Shown here: positions 44,724 to 58,610 of the stretch, in pieces | How the letters are laid out: every line of letters begins with the position of its first letter | Position numbering within the stretch: the stretch's first letter is position 1 | Assembly: GCA_010015655.1 (NCBI GenBank) | Contig: ML976714.1 | Span: forward strand, 169,666 to 233,665 | Origin: Bimuria novae-zelandiae CBS 107.79 | Lineage: Eukaryota; Ascomycota; Dothideomycetes; Pleosporales; Didymosphaeriaceae | Reading direction: 5' to 3' | Length of the DNA: 64,000 nucleotides | Notes under the pieces: model-generated | Database searches by the model: none | Seen by the model: only the letters and a program-made list of their open reading frames with translations | Told to the model about the DNA's origin: nothing | Position numbers and translations under genes: made by a program

Positions 44724-47700
44724 ATGATCAAAGGTAACACCTGCTAAAACTACTGGACTGCGCGTAATTGAGGCTGACAAAGCTCCAGGTTCATTCTCAA
44801 CGGCACCCGATGCGTCACCAGACTTGGGTGCAGCGCACATCGACGACCAGATTCCCTCCTCTGAGGAGGACGAAGACTTGAGCCCTGATTCTTCTGACCG
44901 CGAACCCGACGGCGGGCGACGTGGGGACGCGACGGATGGCGGAGCCTTGGGGGCACAGACGACTGCGGGCACGAGCACGGAAGATGGGGACAATGGTGCC
45001 GCCGACGATGCACAAGGCTTGCTCCCGCGCGATAAGCAGAGGCGCACTGCATTCTACGACTACGCTTCTGAGAAGCAGATGAGCCATTCCGAGGCCAAGC
45101 AGTTCTACCAGCGCCACCAGCTGGAGAGCCAGTACGGGGGCTCGCAGGCTGGTGATGGCTTTAGCCCTGTCATACGCGCAAAGACGATGCCTGTGAACTT
45201 TGGCAGCGGGGATGGAGTCGACCAACTCAGCAGGGCCGACAGCATTCGTTCACGGAAGAGCAACGCCAGTCTTGTGAATCAGGGACCGCGATTGACACTT
45301 CCAATCGGCGTGTCACAGGCGGAGCAATCGCATGAGCCACCATTGCAGCCATACGCCATGAACGATCACTCCCAAGATTTATACATGCAAGCCAACGCCC
45401 AGGCCAGGGAGCACGCGAAGCACCCCGACCTGCCCCACGAGCACAAGCCATTACTCGCTGAAGAAGGAATACACGGCGCGGGCGCTGGCGTAGGCATTGG
45501 AAGCGGCGCCGGAGGCTTTGCGATGAACGACGCCAGTGTTGCTGCCGAGCTGGGCGCCATATACACAAATGTGCAGAAGGTGCTCGACATACGCCACAAG
45601 TATATCCGTCTGTCGCTCCAGGGCAGCTTTGATAATCCCAAGGATGACCCGTCCTGGCCGATCTACCCACCGCATCCTGAGCCTGTGTGGAAAGAGAAAG
45701 AACGCAAGAACGCATCGAGCAGCCTGCAAAGCAGCACCGTGCTCGAGCCTAACGAAGCACCTGCGAAGCCTCCTCGCAAAATGGGCAAGGATATTGGAGA
45801 GGACTTCAACATGGATGACCTCCTGCCCTTGCCTGGCGCTTCGGAGATGTCGTTCCGCTTGGACGAGAGCGGCGTCTTCCAGGTCTACGAGACTTCCAAG
45901 TCTGCTGAGCTCGACACTTCCATTGTAGCAATTCCTACACTGCGAGATTACTACATGGACCTCGATAGCATCCTTGAGATATCATCCGACGGCCCCAGCA
46001 AGAGCTTTGCTTTCCGTCGGCTGCAGTACCTGGAAGGAAAATTCAATCTGTATTATCTTTTGAACGAATATCAAGAAACCGCCGACACCAAGAAAGTGCC
46101 GCACAGGGATTTTTACAACGTGCGCAAAATCGATACTCACGTCCACCACTCAGCCTGTATGAATCAAAAGCATCTGCTTCGGTTTATCAAATCCAAGATG
46201 AAGAAGTCACCAGAAGAGGTCGTCATTTTCCGTGATGGCAAGCATCTCACCCTGAAGGAGGTGTTTGAATCCATCAACCTGACAGCGTATGACCTCAGTA
46301 TTGATACGCTTGATATGCATGTACGTATACTGATTGACCATTCCACACTCCAACTGACATTGATAGGCGCACACCGATTCATTTCACCGATTTGACAAGT
46401 TCAACCTCAAGTACAACCCGGTCGGCGAGTCCCGTCTCCGTACCATCTTCCTCAAGACAGACAACTTCATCAAGGGGCGGTACTTGGCTGAAATCACGAA
46501 AGAAGTCATTTCGGATCTCGAATCGAGCAAGTACCAGTTTGTTGAATGGCGTATCTCCATTTACGGTCGTGACATTGACGAGTGGGACAAGCTTGCTGCC
46601 TGGGTAGTCGACAACAAGCTTTTCTCCCCCAATGTACGGTGGCTCATTCAGATACCTCGTCTGTATGATGTATACAAGGGCTCAGGTCTGATGGACAATT
46701 TTGAGCAAGTCATTGTCAATGTATTCCAGCCTCTCTTCGAAGTTACAAGAGATCCAAGCAGCCACCCTAAGCTTCATATCTTCCTCCAGAGAGTCATTGG
46801 CTTTGACAGTGTCGACGACGAGAGCAAGGTCGAGCGACGAGTCTACAAGAAGTTTCCGTACCCTTCTAACTGGTCAACGAAGCAAAATCCGCCGTACAGC
46901 TACTGGATGTACTACCTCTTTGCCAACATGGCGTCCTTGAACGTCTGGCGGAAGCAGCGTGGCTTCAACACATTCTTGCTGAGACCACACTGCGGCGAGG
47001 CTGGTGATACCGACCATTTGGCTGCCGCTGTCCTATGCACTCACAGCATCAGTCACGGCTTGCTTCTGCGCAAGGTGCCGTTCCTGCAGTACATCTTCTA
47101 CTTGGAGCAAATTGGTGTAGCAATGTCTCCACTAAGCAACAACGCCCTGTTCCTGGCCTATGAACGTAACCCCTTCCTGAGCTACTTCAGACGCGGCCTC
47201 AACGTCTCGCTCTCAACCGACGACCCCCTCCAATTCGCCTTCACCAAAGAGCCCCTAATCGAAGAATACTCCGTCGCCGCACAAATCTACAAGCTCAGCG
47301 CAGTCGATATGTGTGAGCTCGCAAAGCACTCAGTCGAACAGAGCGGCTTCGAGCACGTAATCAAGCAGCGCTTCCTCGGCCCAAACTACCACCTCCCAGG
47401 CGTCGCCGGCAACGACGTCGCAAAGTCAAACGTCCCCAGCATCCGCGAAGCCTTCCGCCACGAGACCCTCGTCGCGGAGCTCAATATGATAGAGCGCTAC
47501 ACGCGCGCCTCGCAATCCTCCACCGACGCCCTCACCGCCTCGAACCTGCACCCTTCCACCGCAATAGGGACGCCCATGCAAACTCCCGTCTCCCAGATGG
47601 CTACCTATCCAGGCTCCCCCGCCGCTTCCATGCACACTCACCTCTCGACTGCAAACTTCCAGGACCAGCCCCACGGGTTTTCCTCGCTGCCGCCTGCTTT

Positions 47701-48121
47701 CCACGCCCCGACCCAGCATGCGCGTGGCCTCGCAGGCGAATCATCGAAGACCCAACCCGCCTCCCCAACGCGCACAAAGGACGTCGAAGCCGACCGCCCC
47801 TGCCGCGTCTCCAGCCTCGTCATGACCCCCGGCTCGAGCGCACCACCACAGCCCACAGGCGCCGCCGCAGCGGTCCCAACCAGTGCTACCCTCCCGGGCG
47901 ACGACGTCAGCGACTTGCGCCGCTCGCAGAGCGTCGTGATCGACGGCGCAGAGCCGAGACTTTTTCCCGGCGTCGTGAGTCGCAGTCGGCGGCGGAGCAG
48001 TATAAGGAACAGTGATGTTAGTGCGGATGCAGGTGTTGCCGCGGGTGGGACGCTGGGGAGGGTGGTGTTTAAGGAGGCGAGTGTGGTCGAGGAGCCGGAT
48101 ACGGATGAGGAGGATTTGTGA
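44724..48121 (+). CDS. AMP deaminase
   Basis: Exons 44724-44733 (10 nt), 44783-46320 and 46367-48121 code 1100 residues. The tiny first exon (ATG ATC AAA G) is needed because the second exon has no suitable ATG. The enzyme deaminates AMP to IMP in purine interconversion. Catalytic-domain motifs: [20 protein letters not shown] near 455 (metal-binding HxH), [19 protein letters not shown] just after the 46 bp second intron, RPHCGEAGD with the catalytic His-Glu region, [13 protein letters not shown], and [20 protein letters not shown] near 800 with the metal and catalytic Asp. The N-terminal about 330 residues and the C-terminal about 210 are low-complexity, Ser/Pro/Ala-rich, and make it longer than yeast Amd1 (about 810). 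Confidence 0.95.
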
Positions 48122-48753
48122 GTGGTGTACCCTAGAGATGACGATCAGGAAGACGGAGATCGAGAAGGACAAATTGTAATGCGGGTACGACACGAAAGCA
48201 TTGGCGAACGATCAAATTGGCACAGGGCAGGGCCCTCATAGACATGATGTATGGTTAGTTGGCTATGTTTTCCTCTCGGCGTGGGTTTCTTCTCCCTTTC
48301 CGGGTAATCACGCGGTACGACGCTTCAGTTCAAACTCCCTTCCTGCTTCAATCCCCTGCGCAGCTCAACCGAGTGCGTGGATTAGATATCTTAGTTATAT
48401 ATCACACATTCACGATGCGATGCGATACTTCTAGCCAGATAGATAGACTAAAACATACGAAATTGAATTGAGCTACCACACATAGCCCCCTTTCTCGATG
48501 ATGACGCAACTAAGTCAGTAGTAGAGTGGATATAACCAAGTAACCCCCCCGAAGTAGCCCAACCACAAGACAAAAAGAAAAGCCCAGCAAGTGAGCTGAG
48601 CATGCCATCCCGCCCGCGCCACGCTGTGCATGCAGTGCTAGCCATACCTTTTAGACCCTACTCCGATAACCTAAGTAACAACCTCGCAAACCAACGCTCC
48701 ACCACACCTTCTCACGCACCCCAACCTGCCTCGTCTCCCCAACTAGGCGCCGT
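48122..48753. other. Intergenic region between convergent genes, ~0.63 kb
   Basis: It separates the stops of AMP deaminase (plus) and the mannosyltransferase (minus), so it holds two 3' UTRs. No gene was seen. Confidence 0.5.
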
Positions 48754-51262
48754 CTATTTCGCAAAATGCAAATCATACGCCAACCACTTCCTTGCATTAA
48801 CCTGGTCGACGTTCAGCCCCGGCTTCCCGTACGTCAACGGCGCAAAGAACAAGTAGCACCATCCAACCACGGTTAGAATGACCACGGTCGCGATCCAGCT
48901 GCCCAGCAAGCTCTGCGTCGCAACTCGCTCGCGCACAGGCTTGCTAAGCGTGCGCTTGTGGCCCTTGACGACGGTCGTCGGGGCCTCAGCATCGACCGGT
49001 TCGATGTTGAAGATGAACTCGACAAGGGCGCCGGTGACGAGGACGGAAGCGAGGTGCGCGGGGAGGTAGTGGTGCAGGAAGAGCTGGCGGCCCATGATGT
49101 AGAAAGGGACGTAGTGGGCGGCCCATGTGAGGAAGAAGAAGCCGGTCGAGTTGTAGAGGCGCGAGCGGGTGCCTGGGTCGTGTAAGAAAACATCGCGGTA
49201 GTGGTATAGGGTGAGGAGGAACTTACGCTGGTCGAGGGCTTCGACACCGCGGCGGAGAGCCAGCTGGTCGGCGCCGATGATGCCTGCGAAGACGGCGAGG
49301 AGCGCGGAGGCGAGCCACCACCCGAGCGGGTTGCCGAGGAAGTAGATCTGCTCCTTGGTCTCGTTGCGGGTCCAGAAGGAGACACCGCGGAGGAGGAAGG
49401 GCCAGGACACGGGCTGCGAAGCATATGGATGGGAACTGGTGAGGGCGTTGTTGTGGTAAAACATGGCGCGCTGGAGCTCGATGTACTTTCGGAGGAAAGA
49501 CAGTTGCTTGACCTGCTTCACTTCCTTCTTGTTGCGGACATCCTCCTCGGGTAGGGAAGGAATGTCATCAACGTACCAGACGTTGCTGCTCTGCTGAACA
49601 TTCTTGTTACCATTGATCTCAGCCTGCTTGTACGCCCAGTCAGGGAGTGGTGTGGTGTGGGTCCACATGGCAACCTTGGTAGGAACGTGGATCAGCTTGA
49701 AGTGGGAGGACATGGTCTTGAAGTCGCCCTTGCCCTTGGGGTCAACCTTGATTTCGAACAGAGTGTCATTATACCGACCAGCGTTGGCCTCTTCCAAGGG
49801 CGCGGTGGTGAACTCTTGGTTGGTGGGGTAGTATGGCGAGGCGACGTCGTGCGTCAGAAGCACAGAATCGGTGATTATATGACGGAGGCGCACTACATCT
49901 CCAATCTTCACACGGTGTCCTTCGGTGCTCTCAAGCGGCTTGGATGGCAGAACTTGCCAGTGGTTGTTCGTGTCGTTGTGAGGATATCCCGTAACCTGCT
50001 GTCCCTGGGAGGAGATGCGGCCGTCGTCATATCGGAGCGGGTAGCGGTCGACGTGGCTGTGAAGGTAGACCTTGGTCTCCTTGTGGCGGATTGTGATCGA
50101 ATCGTAGTAGTTAATGCCAACAGACTGAAGAGTCATGGCATTGTCGCTTAAAGTCTCCTGGAACTCTGGGGTCATGAAGTCATCTCCTGGTCCAGACTTG
50201 CTGAGGATGGAAAAGTGCACTTGGAACCAGAAAAGGTAGAGAAGGAACGGAATGACAATAAGGCCAACAGCGCGAGCAACAAAGTGCTTCCCAAGCTCCG
50301 GGAGGCTCAAGGCACCTTGGCGGCGGTTGATGTCGGCGAGATCCCATAAATCAATCAAAACCGGGACACCGATGGAAAAGAAAGTGAAGGCACCGACGTA
50401 TTTGGTAGAGATAACACAGCTCAGCGAAACACCAGTCAAGAGTAGCCACTTCCACCACTTGCGACTGAACGGGTCGTGGCGAAGCTTGTAGAAGCGGATG
50501 TAGGCGAGCACAGAAAGTGCCATGAAGAAGATAAGCGTCGCATCGAGAAGAATCAAACGCGTCTGGCCGATGTGGGCATTGTCGAAAAGCATGAGACCGG
50601 CTGCGGTGATGCAAGCTGGCAGCGAGTATCCAGACTCCCACATGATGAGGAAGACGGTCGGAACGGTGAGCGCACCCATGGTCGCGGGCATGGCGCGGTA
50701 AGCGACATACGGGACCCTGTTCGTGATGTACGAGTCGCCAATGTTTTCGAAGAGGAAGCTGCCATCGTATCCGACCAGCCAGCCAGCGAAGGCAAAGAGA
50801 AGCTTTCCGAAGGGAGGGTGAACGTCGAAGAAGTAGGTTCGTTGGAGGTAATAGGAAGCGAACTGTGCCTCGTCAGCCTCGCCGTCGCACTTGTAGATGC
50901 AGTACTACAATCAAAGTCCGAGTACGCTGTGTTTCTCCAGGTCGGGAAACAACAACCAATGTACTCGAACTATGGACTGAGCGCTGGTCTCTTTTCTTCA
51001 GGTCTCATACTTTTCCAAAGTGCACTTCATCGAACACGACCTGGTCCGGATGATTGATACCCCAGAAGCGCGTCACGAAAGCCAGCACTGTTATAACAGC
51101 AATCGCAATCTTGTAGTCCCACTCGCTGCCTTGGTGGGTCTTGAACTCCCGCGTGATCTTCTCAACAGTATGATCGAACTGATCCGCGATAGCATCGGGG
51201 TTAGGTGTCGTCGGTCGCTTCTTGTCCTTTCCGCGATGCCTCACGCCAGTTGGTGAGGACAT
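48754..51262 (-). CDS. Dolichyl-phosphate-mannose protein O-mannosyltransferase, Pmt4 type
   Basis: Exons on the minus strand are 51262-51011, 50862-49227 and 49172-48754, coding 768 residues. It transfers mannose from dolichol phosphate to Ser/Thr of ER proteins. Seen are an N-terminal tail then a first membrane span with the catalytic loop pair DEVHFGK and FFDVHPPFGKLL, multiple hydrophobic spans, and three MIR-type repeats (about 300-490, e.g. YLHSHVDRYPLRYDDGR and GDVVRLRHIITDSVLLTHDV). The C-terminal membrane block ends in WLAYDLHFAK, characteristic of the Pmt4/POMT1 branch. The 54 bp intron at 49173-49226 (GTAAGT...CCCAG) has no stop and keeps frame if retained; removal gives ALDQRTRSRLYNSTG, as the family requires. 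Intron 1 (50863-51010, 148 bp) has a gctgac branch site. Confidence 0.92.
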
Positions 51263-51795
51263 GGTGGGCTGTAGCTCCGCGTAGCTCCCTGTGCGCAATC
51301 TATCAGCACAATTAATCTAAGAGTGCACAACTGATAATAGCGCGTCAATGTACTTACCAGCAAAAAGGTCGAAATAGAGGGGAGAGAGAAAGGTGGACGG
51401 AAAGGAGCGTGGTCCTCGCGTTGGGGATGCTCAGAGCGGCACCCTGCACAAGTAAGAACACCTAGTCTTTTGGCCTGGTGCCCCTTGTACGCCAAGCATC
51501 CAGCCCAATGCGGGCACTCGCGAGCTCCGACACGTGACGTACTGCGAACAGGCAACGAAATATTTCTTGTGCTAGCATACGTAATGATCAATTTGAAATC
51601 TTTCGCTTTTTTAACTCTAGGGTGGAGCGTGAATAGGCGCACGGGGGCAGTGTTCAAGCTATGTATTTCCCTTCCACTCTGGTGCCTGCCTAGGTCGCTG
51701 CTTCCTACCATCCTCTATGAAACTCTATCTATCTTGCACATGCAAACTTTCTATCGGAATACACTTAGACTCTGAGTCCGGAGCACAAGCCACAC
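51263..51795. other. Intergenic region, ~0.53 kb
   Basis: Upstream of the mannosyltransferase and downstream of the transporter, both on the minus strand. No further gene was recognised. Confidence 0.5.
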
Positions 51796-52991
51796 CTACT
51801 GTGCCTTCTCTCCCTTCTCCTTCGCAGCCGCAGCCTTCTTGCGCTGCGGGATCTTATAAGTGGTCTCCCACCCATACAGCGCACCTGCGCCGAACACCAT
51901 CGCCGCTCCAACCTTCATCAACCCACTCATCTGGTTCCCAAACAGCCAGATACTCAGCAAGAAGCTGACTAATTTCCTGATATTCAACACAATCGTGACC
52001 GTAACTGCACTCGTGTTGGCGCTCAGGATATTGACACCCGTGATGCACAGCAGCTGAGTGACTGCATTAGCCGTGAGGTATATGACGTGCTGCGATGTCG
52101 AGGTCAATGCTTTGTTGACCGTTGGTGGGAGGTTTGCGGCCAGGGCTGGTGGTACAGAGAAGGAGGACGACGCCTGCAGGCGGGTAAATTGGCTGTAGAG
52201 GACAGGCGCAAAGTTGATGAAGAGAGGGAGGGACAGCAGATGCGAGTAGAAGAGGTTGGCCTTCCAGTGATTTCCGTACTTAAGGTAGATGTCTTCGACG
52301 TATGCGCCCATGTAGGCGGAGAGCAGCTGCGCCACTAAAAGGATAAGAAGACCCATCTCAAAAGATGTGCTTGAGTAATCGATACTAGCTGTGTCAAGCT
52401 CTTTGCCCTGCGCCTATGAATATTTGATCAACGTGCGGGTACGACTGCGTACCTTCGACTGTGCATCTGCCCATGCGGAGACCATGACACCGACTGTGAG
52501 GACGGCTACCGAAAAGATTTGCACGGGCGTGTACTTCTTGCCTCGCAGGTAGCCAGCAATCATGGTCGTGACGCTACCAAAGCTGCGTAGAATGATATGC
52601 ACCGGAACAGAGATGTTGAACGCGAAGGCCCAGTTGTTCATCATATTGACCGTGAAGAACAAGGCCGCGCTTATGACCCATTTGCGGAACGGCACGGGCG
52701 AAGGCTTGACGAAGAAGCGGTACCTTGGATCGAACTGATAGTGCAAAGTCGACAGACACGTGAAAATGAACTGGAAAAGCGTGATGAGAAGTCCGCTGTC
52801 TGGTTCATGCCTGGGTAAGGTTAGCAAGGACGTGAGCTCGTCCGGTTTTGACCTACTTTACGATGGCTTCAAGACAGTATACCTTGAACAAGTTAGTGGT
52901 AAGTACACATCAGTGCTCTCTAACTTACATTAGAGCAGCATCCTCCGAAGATGAGAGCAAAGCTTCCAGCAAGAGGTGCAATTGCCGCCAT
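51796..52991 (-). CDS. Nucleotide-sugar transporter, Yea4/SLC35B4-like (UDP-GlcNAc type)
   Basis: Exons on the minus strand are 52991-52929, 52882-52857 (26 nt), 52810-52453 and 52407-51796, coding about 352 residues. An acceptor 6 bp upstream (giving 354 residues) is equally in phase. The start reads APLAGSFALIFGGCCSNVYC, typical of the family first span, followed by KHEPDSGLLITLFQFIFTCL. Conserved positions include MNNWAFAFNISVPVHIILRS, YLRGKKYT, and after the last intron AYMGAYVEDIYLKYG and TVTIVLNIRKLVSFLLSI. A Lys/Ala-rich tail (QRKKAAAAKEKGEK) could act as an ER retrieval or cytosolic tail. Yeast Yea4 carries UDP-GlcNAc into the ER for chitin synthesis; substrate here is inferred from family likeness. 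Confidence 0.85.
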
Positions 52992-53740
52992 ACTGATAGT
53001 TGATGTAGATAACGGATCGACTGACTGACGCGCAACGAGCGCTGGGCAACTGAAAAGACGAACGAAATACACCTGGGAAGAATTCTGTCCAATATAAGTC
53101 ACTTCAATGTGGAATATCGTACGAGTATTGTCGAGCGTGTGTGCGGGCTTTGCGAAATTCCCGAGAAACAATTGCCACGGGGGAAAAAGTCGATGGCGAG
53201 GGAAGGTCATCTTAAGCGGGTGTGTACTCACCAGGAACAGTTGAAAAGTTTGAAGCACCTATTATTTAGATCGCTATCATGGTGTTAAAGTAGGCAGGCA
53301 ATTGCAGAGGTCATTGACCGGCGTGAGACAGAACGTGAGACGTCAACGTGGAGGAAGCGCTACGACAGCCGTAGGGCTGAGCCGAGCCAGGGCCAGGAAC
53401 GCCCGCGCCTGTCCCACACTGCTGGGCTAAAACACTGCAGATCTTCATTACACCTTTTTATGTTTTATTTGAAGACTTGATTACAATTTTTTTCATTCCG
53501 ATTATGGGGACCTTGCAGCGTATACAGCTGTACTGCCACTTGTCCACGATGCATAGCTACATTGAACTACTAAACAGTCTCTGCGCCCCGTTCATGATTG
53601 ACCATCTACCACCTAGCGCCGCTCCCTCAAATTGTCACCAATACGAAAGGTTGCTTGGGAAGAATGAGGGAGGAATACATCGCCAAACAAGCAAGTCTAG
53701 GTGCGAAAAGCCTGAGGAAATGTTGCTCGAATGCAGATCC
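52992..53740. other. Intergenic region, ~0.75 kb
   Basis: It holds the presumed promoter of the transporter and the 3' UTR of the PP2A gene. An AT-rich patch lies at 53450-53500. No gene was recognised. Confidence 0.5.
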
Positions 53741-55578
53741 CTACAAGGCCGAGAAGACGAAGAGCTGTGTTTACGTTAATCGAGTACAGTGTGAGTTTGC
53801 GGGAGGGGCTTACATTGTTAGTAGCCGCAATGGCAATGCTGTCCTCAAACGGATGCCAGCTCATGTGTAGGATCTTCTTGTTGAAATCGATCTGGTCGGC
53901 GTCGGTTTCCTTCCTCATGCGCTGCCCCTGCCCTGCGGCTCCCGCGGCTGGGCTGCCCGCTCTTGACCCTCCTTTCTTAGCGGAGCTGCTGGTCGGGCTT
54001 GTGGACGAGTTCATTGGCGTCGGTATGCCTACCTTCTTAGCCTTGAACGCCGACTTGTCTGCTTGAAGCACCACTTCGGTATCCTTCTCAGGATCCGACG
54101 GGTAAATCATGAAGTTGTTGTTGTAGCTACCGGTCATGACGTTCTTTGCGTCACCGGAGAACACCACTTCAAACTTGTCGAAGATGCTGTCGTTCTCGTA
54201 AGTATCGCAAAGTCGCGGCCGAAGATGCTCGTGTATGGGGATGGTCTTGATCGGCGTGCGTTCCATATTGACGTCCCAGATTTTCACAGTGAGGTAGTCG
54301 CGGGAAAGGATGTACCGACCGTCGTGCGAAAATCGGACGTCTGATATAGACGAGATGATCTCCGAGAAAAACGAACGGGATGACGGATCCTCTTCTTGCT
54401 CAAATTCTGATGAAAACGAGTCAGCTATGCATATGTCAAATTGAGGAAATAAAGCTTACGTTTCGCATGTTGATCACACAACGCGCTCTCGCGCATGTCC
54501 GCCAACTTGATCGTTCCCTTGGAGCTCGCATACATGAACCAATTGCAGCTCTGGGGATGGAACTCAGCAGCCGTAATGACTTCGGTTAGTTCCTCCATGT
54601 TGGCTGGCTTGATGTCTACAATGTTGAAGCTCTGGTCCTGGATGTTCAGGTTCCAGAGGTTGATCCGGAGGTCATCACTGCTAATGAACGTCTCCCCGTC
54701 GCTGTTCACCGATATGCTATTGATGTGATATGCGTGGGCATTGGCATAAGTTTTGCGCGGCACAGCGGCCACGACGGTGTCGTGGTGAGTCAGCCGCGGA
54801 AGCTTTAGGTCGTTGGCGTTCCGGAAGTGCACATTGGGATTCCGCACTGGGCCGCCTCCGCCAGCGACACCGCCTCCCGGTGTCAGTTCATGTGAGAGAT
54901 TGTTCTCCGCCACCACCTTTAACGACTTCTCAAACACCTTCCAAAGCTTTATTGTCTTGTCATTCGTCGAGAGGAGGTAATGTGAGGCGTTTTGTCGCCG
55001 GCACCACTTGATCTTGTTGATCTTCTCTTCTATTTCCAGCGATTTGAGGTAATCGAATTCAGGCTCGTGTGACTGAAACTCTGTGTGGAACTTGTACTCG
55101 CATGTTTTTTTCTGGGTACATTAGCTGCGGAGTCCGACCGCCTGGTGCGCCTGAGGCTCGAGCCCAGACTCACTGTTTCGTTCCTCTCGAAAAGAACCAC
55201 GCGACCTCCCTTGTCGCCAGTGGCCAGGTAGTTCCCCGTTTGATCGAACTCGACGGTGGAGATGATGTCAGCTGTGAAAGTCAGCAACTGTGGCGAACGT
55301 CATTTTCCAAGAAACGAAAGGGTCTTGAAGAATGAGGAAGACGAAATATGTACCCTTACCTTCTGTTATGTCCTCGACATCACCCTTGTCTCCGAAGCAC
55401 CTGTTGGTGTTAGCATGATCCTTGTAGACGTGCAGTATGATCGAAGATGGGAGTACAGTTGGCGGTACTGCCTACCCCGGGACAAAGCGCAGTAAAATAG
55501 ATTCAACGCGATCAACGCATCGGGCATCACTTACTGCGTGAACTTCCACGTAGTGGGGTTTCCTTCTGCTTCTACCAT
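53741..55578 (-). CDS. Protein phosphatase 2A regulatory subunit B (PR55/Cdc55-type)
   Basis: Seven coding segments on the minus strand make 483 residues, all phases consistent: 55578-55535, 55400-55360, 55271-55174, 55111-54460, 54406-53814 and a terminal 24 nt exon 53764-53741, with the first 44 nt exon coding [15 protein letters not shown]. (That is six exons in all; five introns of 46-134 bp.) The protein is the WD40 B subunit that directs the PP2A A/C core to substrates in mitosis and signalling. Family motifs are [98 protein letters not shown], and the end AATNNLFVFSAL. An Ser/Gly/Ala-rich insert sits near 405-445 ([18 protein letters not shown]). It diverges from RPL3. Confidence 0.93.
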
Positions 55579-57510
<1,932 letters not shown>

Positions 57511-58610
57511 ATAGCGGGTGTTGGCGGGTGACGGTGTGTTTCCTTCTGGGCTTCTTTGGCGAATGGCATGACTCGTTATTGCTCACCTCATGAGCAATGA
57601 ATGACAAAATAAATGATTCCCACTTCATGATGCTATTTTCTATGATTGACTCCTTTGTCACTTATGTGTCCTCTTTTTGATGCATGCTTGTTTTGCAGGC
57701 AAGCACAGCCAATGCAAAGGGTAAACCTGTACGCCATGTTATGCGCAAATCGTCTGTATATGAGGCATGATCGATGGAAGTATTGATTTTTCACGCCTGT
57801 GTCGTGCCTACGGCGCGTAGCGCATCTGCTACAATAGATCAGACATAACAAGTCGCTGCACATGGGTAGAGAGTAGAGTAGTCGAGGATAGGCAACACAA
57901 AGGCGGCTATACTAAGCTTTTGATCTCGGGACGGTCTAGCCAGCCTGAAGAGCTAGCCAAGCTGCAGTAATGTCGATCATCGTAGTCGTTCTTGCGAGCA
58001 AATAACACGAGTCATACTGAAAGAATAGCCGTCATGAATGTGTATTATCCACGCGATGTAAAGCCATGAAAGGACATGTGTCACATGTTCCACCCGGTTA
58101 CCAGCGCACACATTGTCTATGACGTGAACACTTTGCTGGAACACTCTGCTGACTGAAAGTGGCAATAATTTTACCAGAGTGCAGTTGCTAAGAATTGTCG
58201 GTCGACTCACGATCTCTAGGCATTACATAGGCTCTCAATATCGAACTCTAAACAGTACCATAGGTGGTTGGCAGAGTAGAGGTTACATGCGGCCACTGCA
58301 TGGTGTTAACATATACCCGTTTACAGAACATAAAGCTGTCCAAGATAGCGAGTATTTTTGTCAAACATATTATTCAATAGCTATGTGCTTCTTGTGAAAA
58401 TAGTAATCTTCCAGTCGTCCGTGGTATTCCCGAATCAACAACGCGAAGAAAAGCCGGGTAGCTCTTTCCTGCCATGACCGAGGTCTTGGCCAGCCGATCC
58501 AATCAGACGGTAGTCGTTTGAAGGGCGGGAAGGAGCCTCACAACGTCCGCTTTGTAAATCCACCACCACACCCACACGATCCTCTCCCCTCTTTCGTTCG
58601 GTCGCCCATC
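57511..58610. other. Intergenic region, ~1.1 kb
   Basis: It contains the RPL3 3' UTR, an AT-richer middle (57600-58400) with no coding sequence, and the promoter of the succinate dehydrogenase gene. Pyrimidine-rich sequence (gatcctctcccctctttcgt) immediately precedes that gene. Confidence 0.5.

Noticed and set aside
48873..49424. 183-codon Ser/Pro-rich minus frame within the mannosyltransferase gene
   Set aside because: Alternative-frame shadow of the Pmt4 coding sequence.
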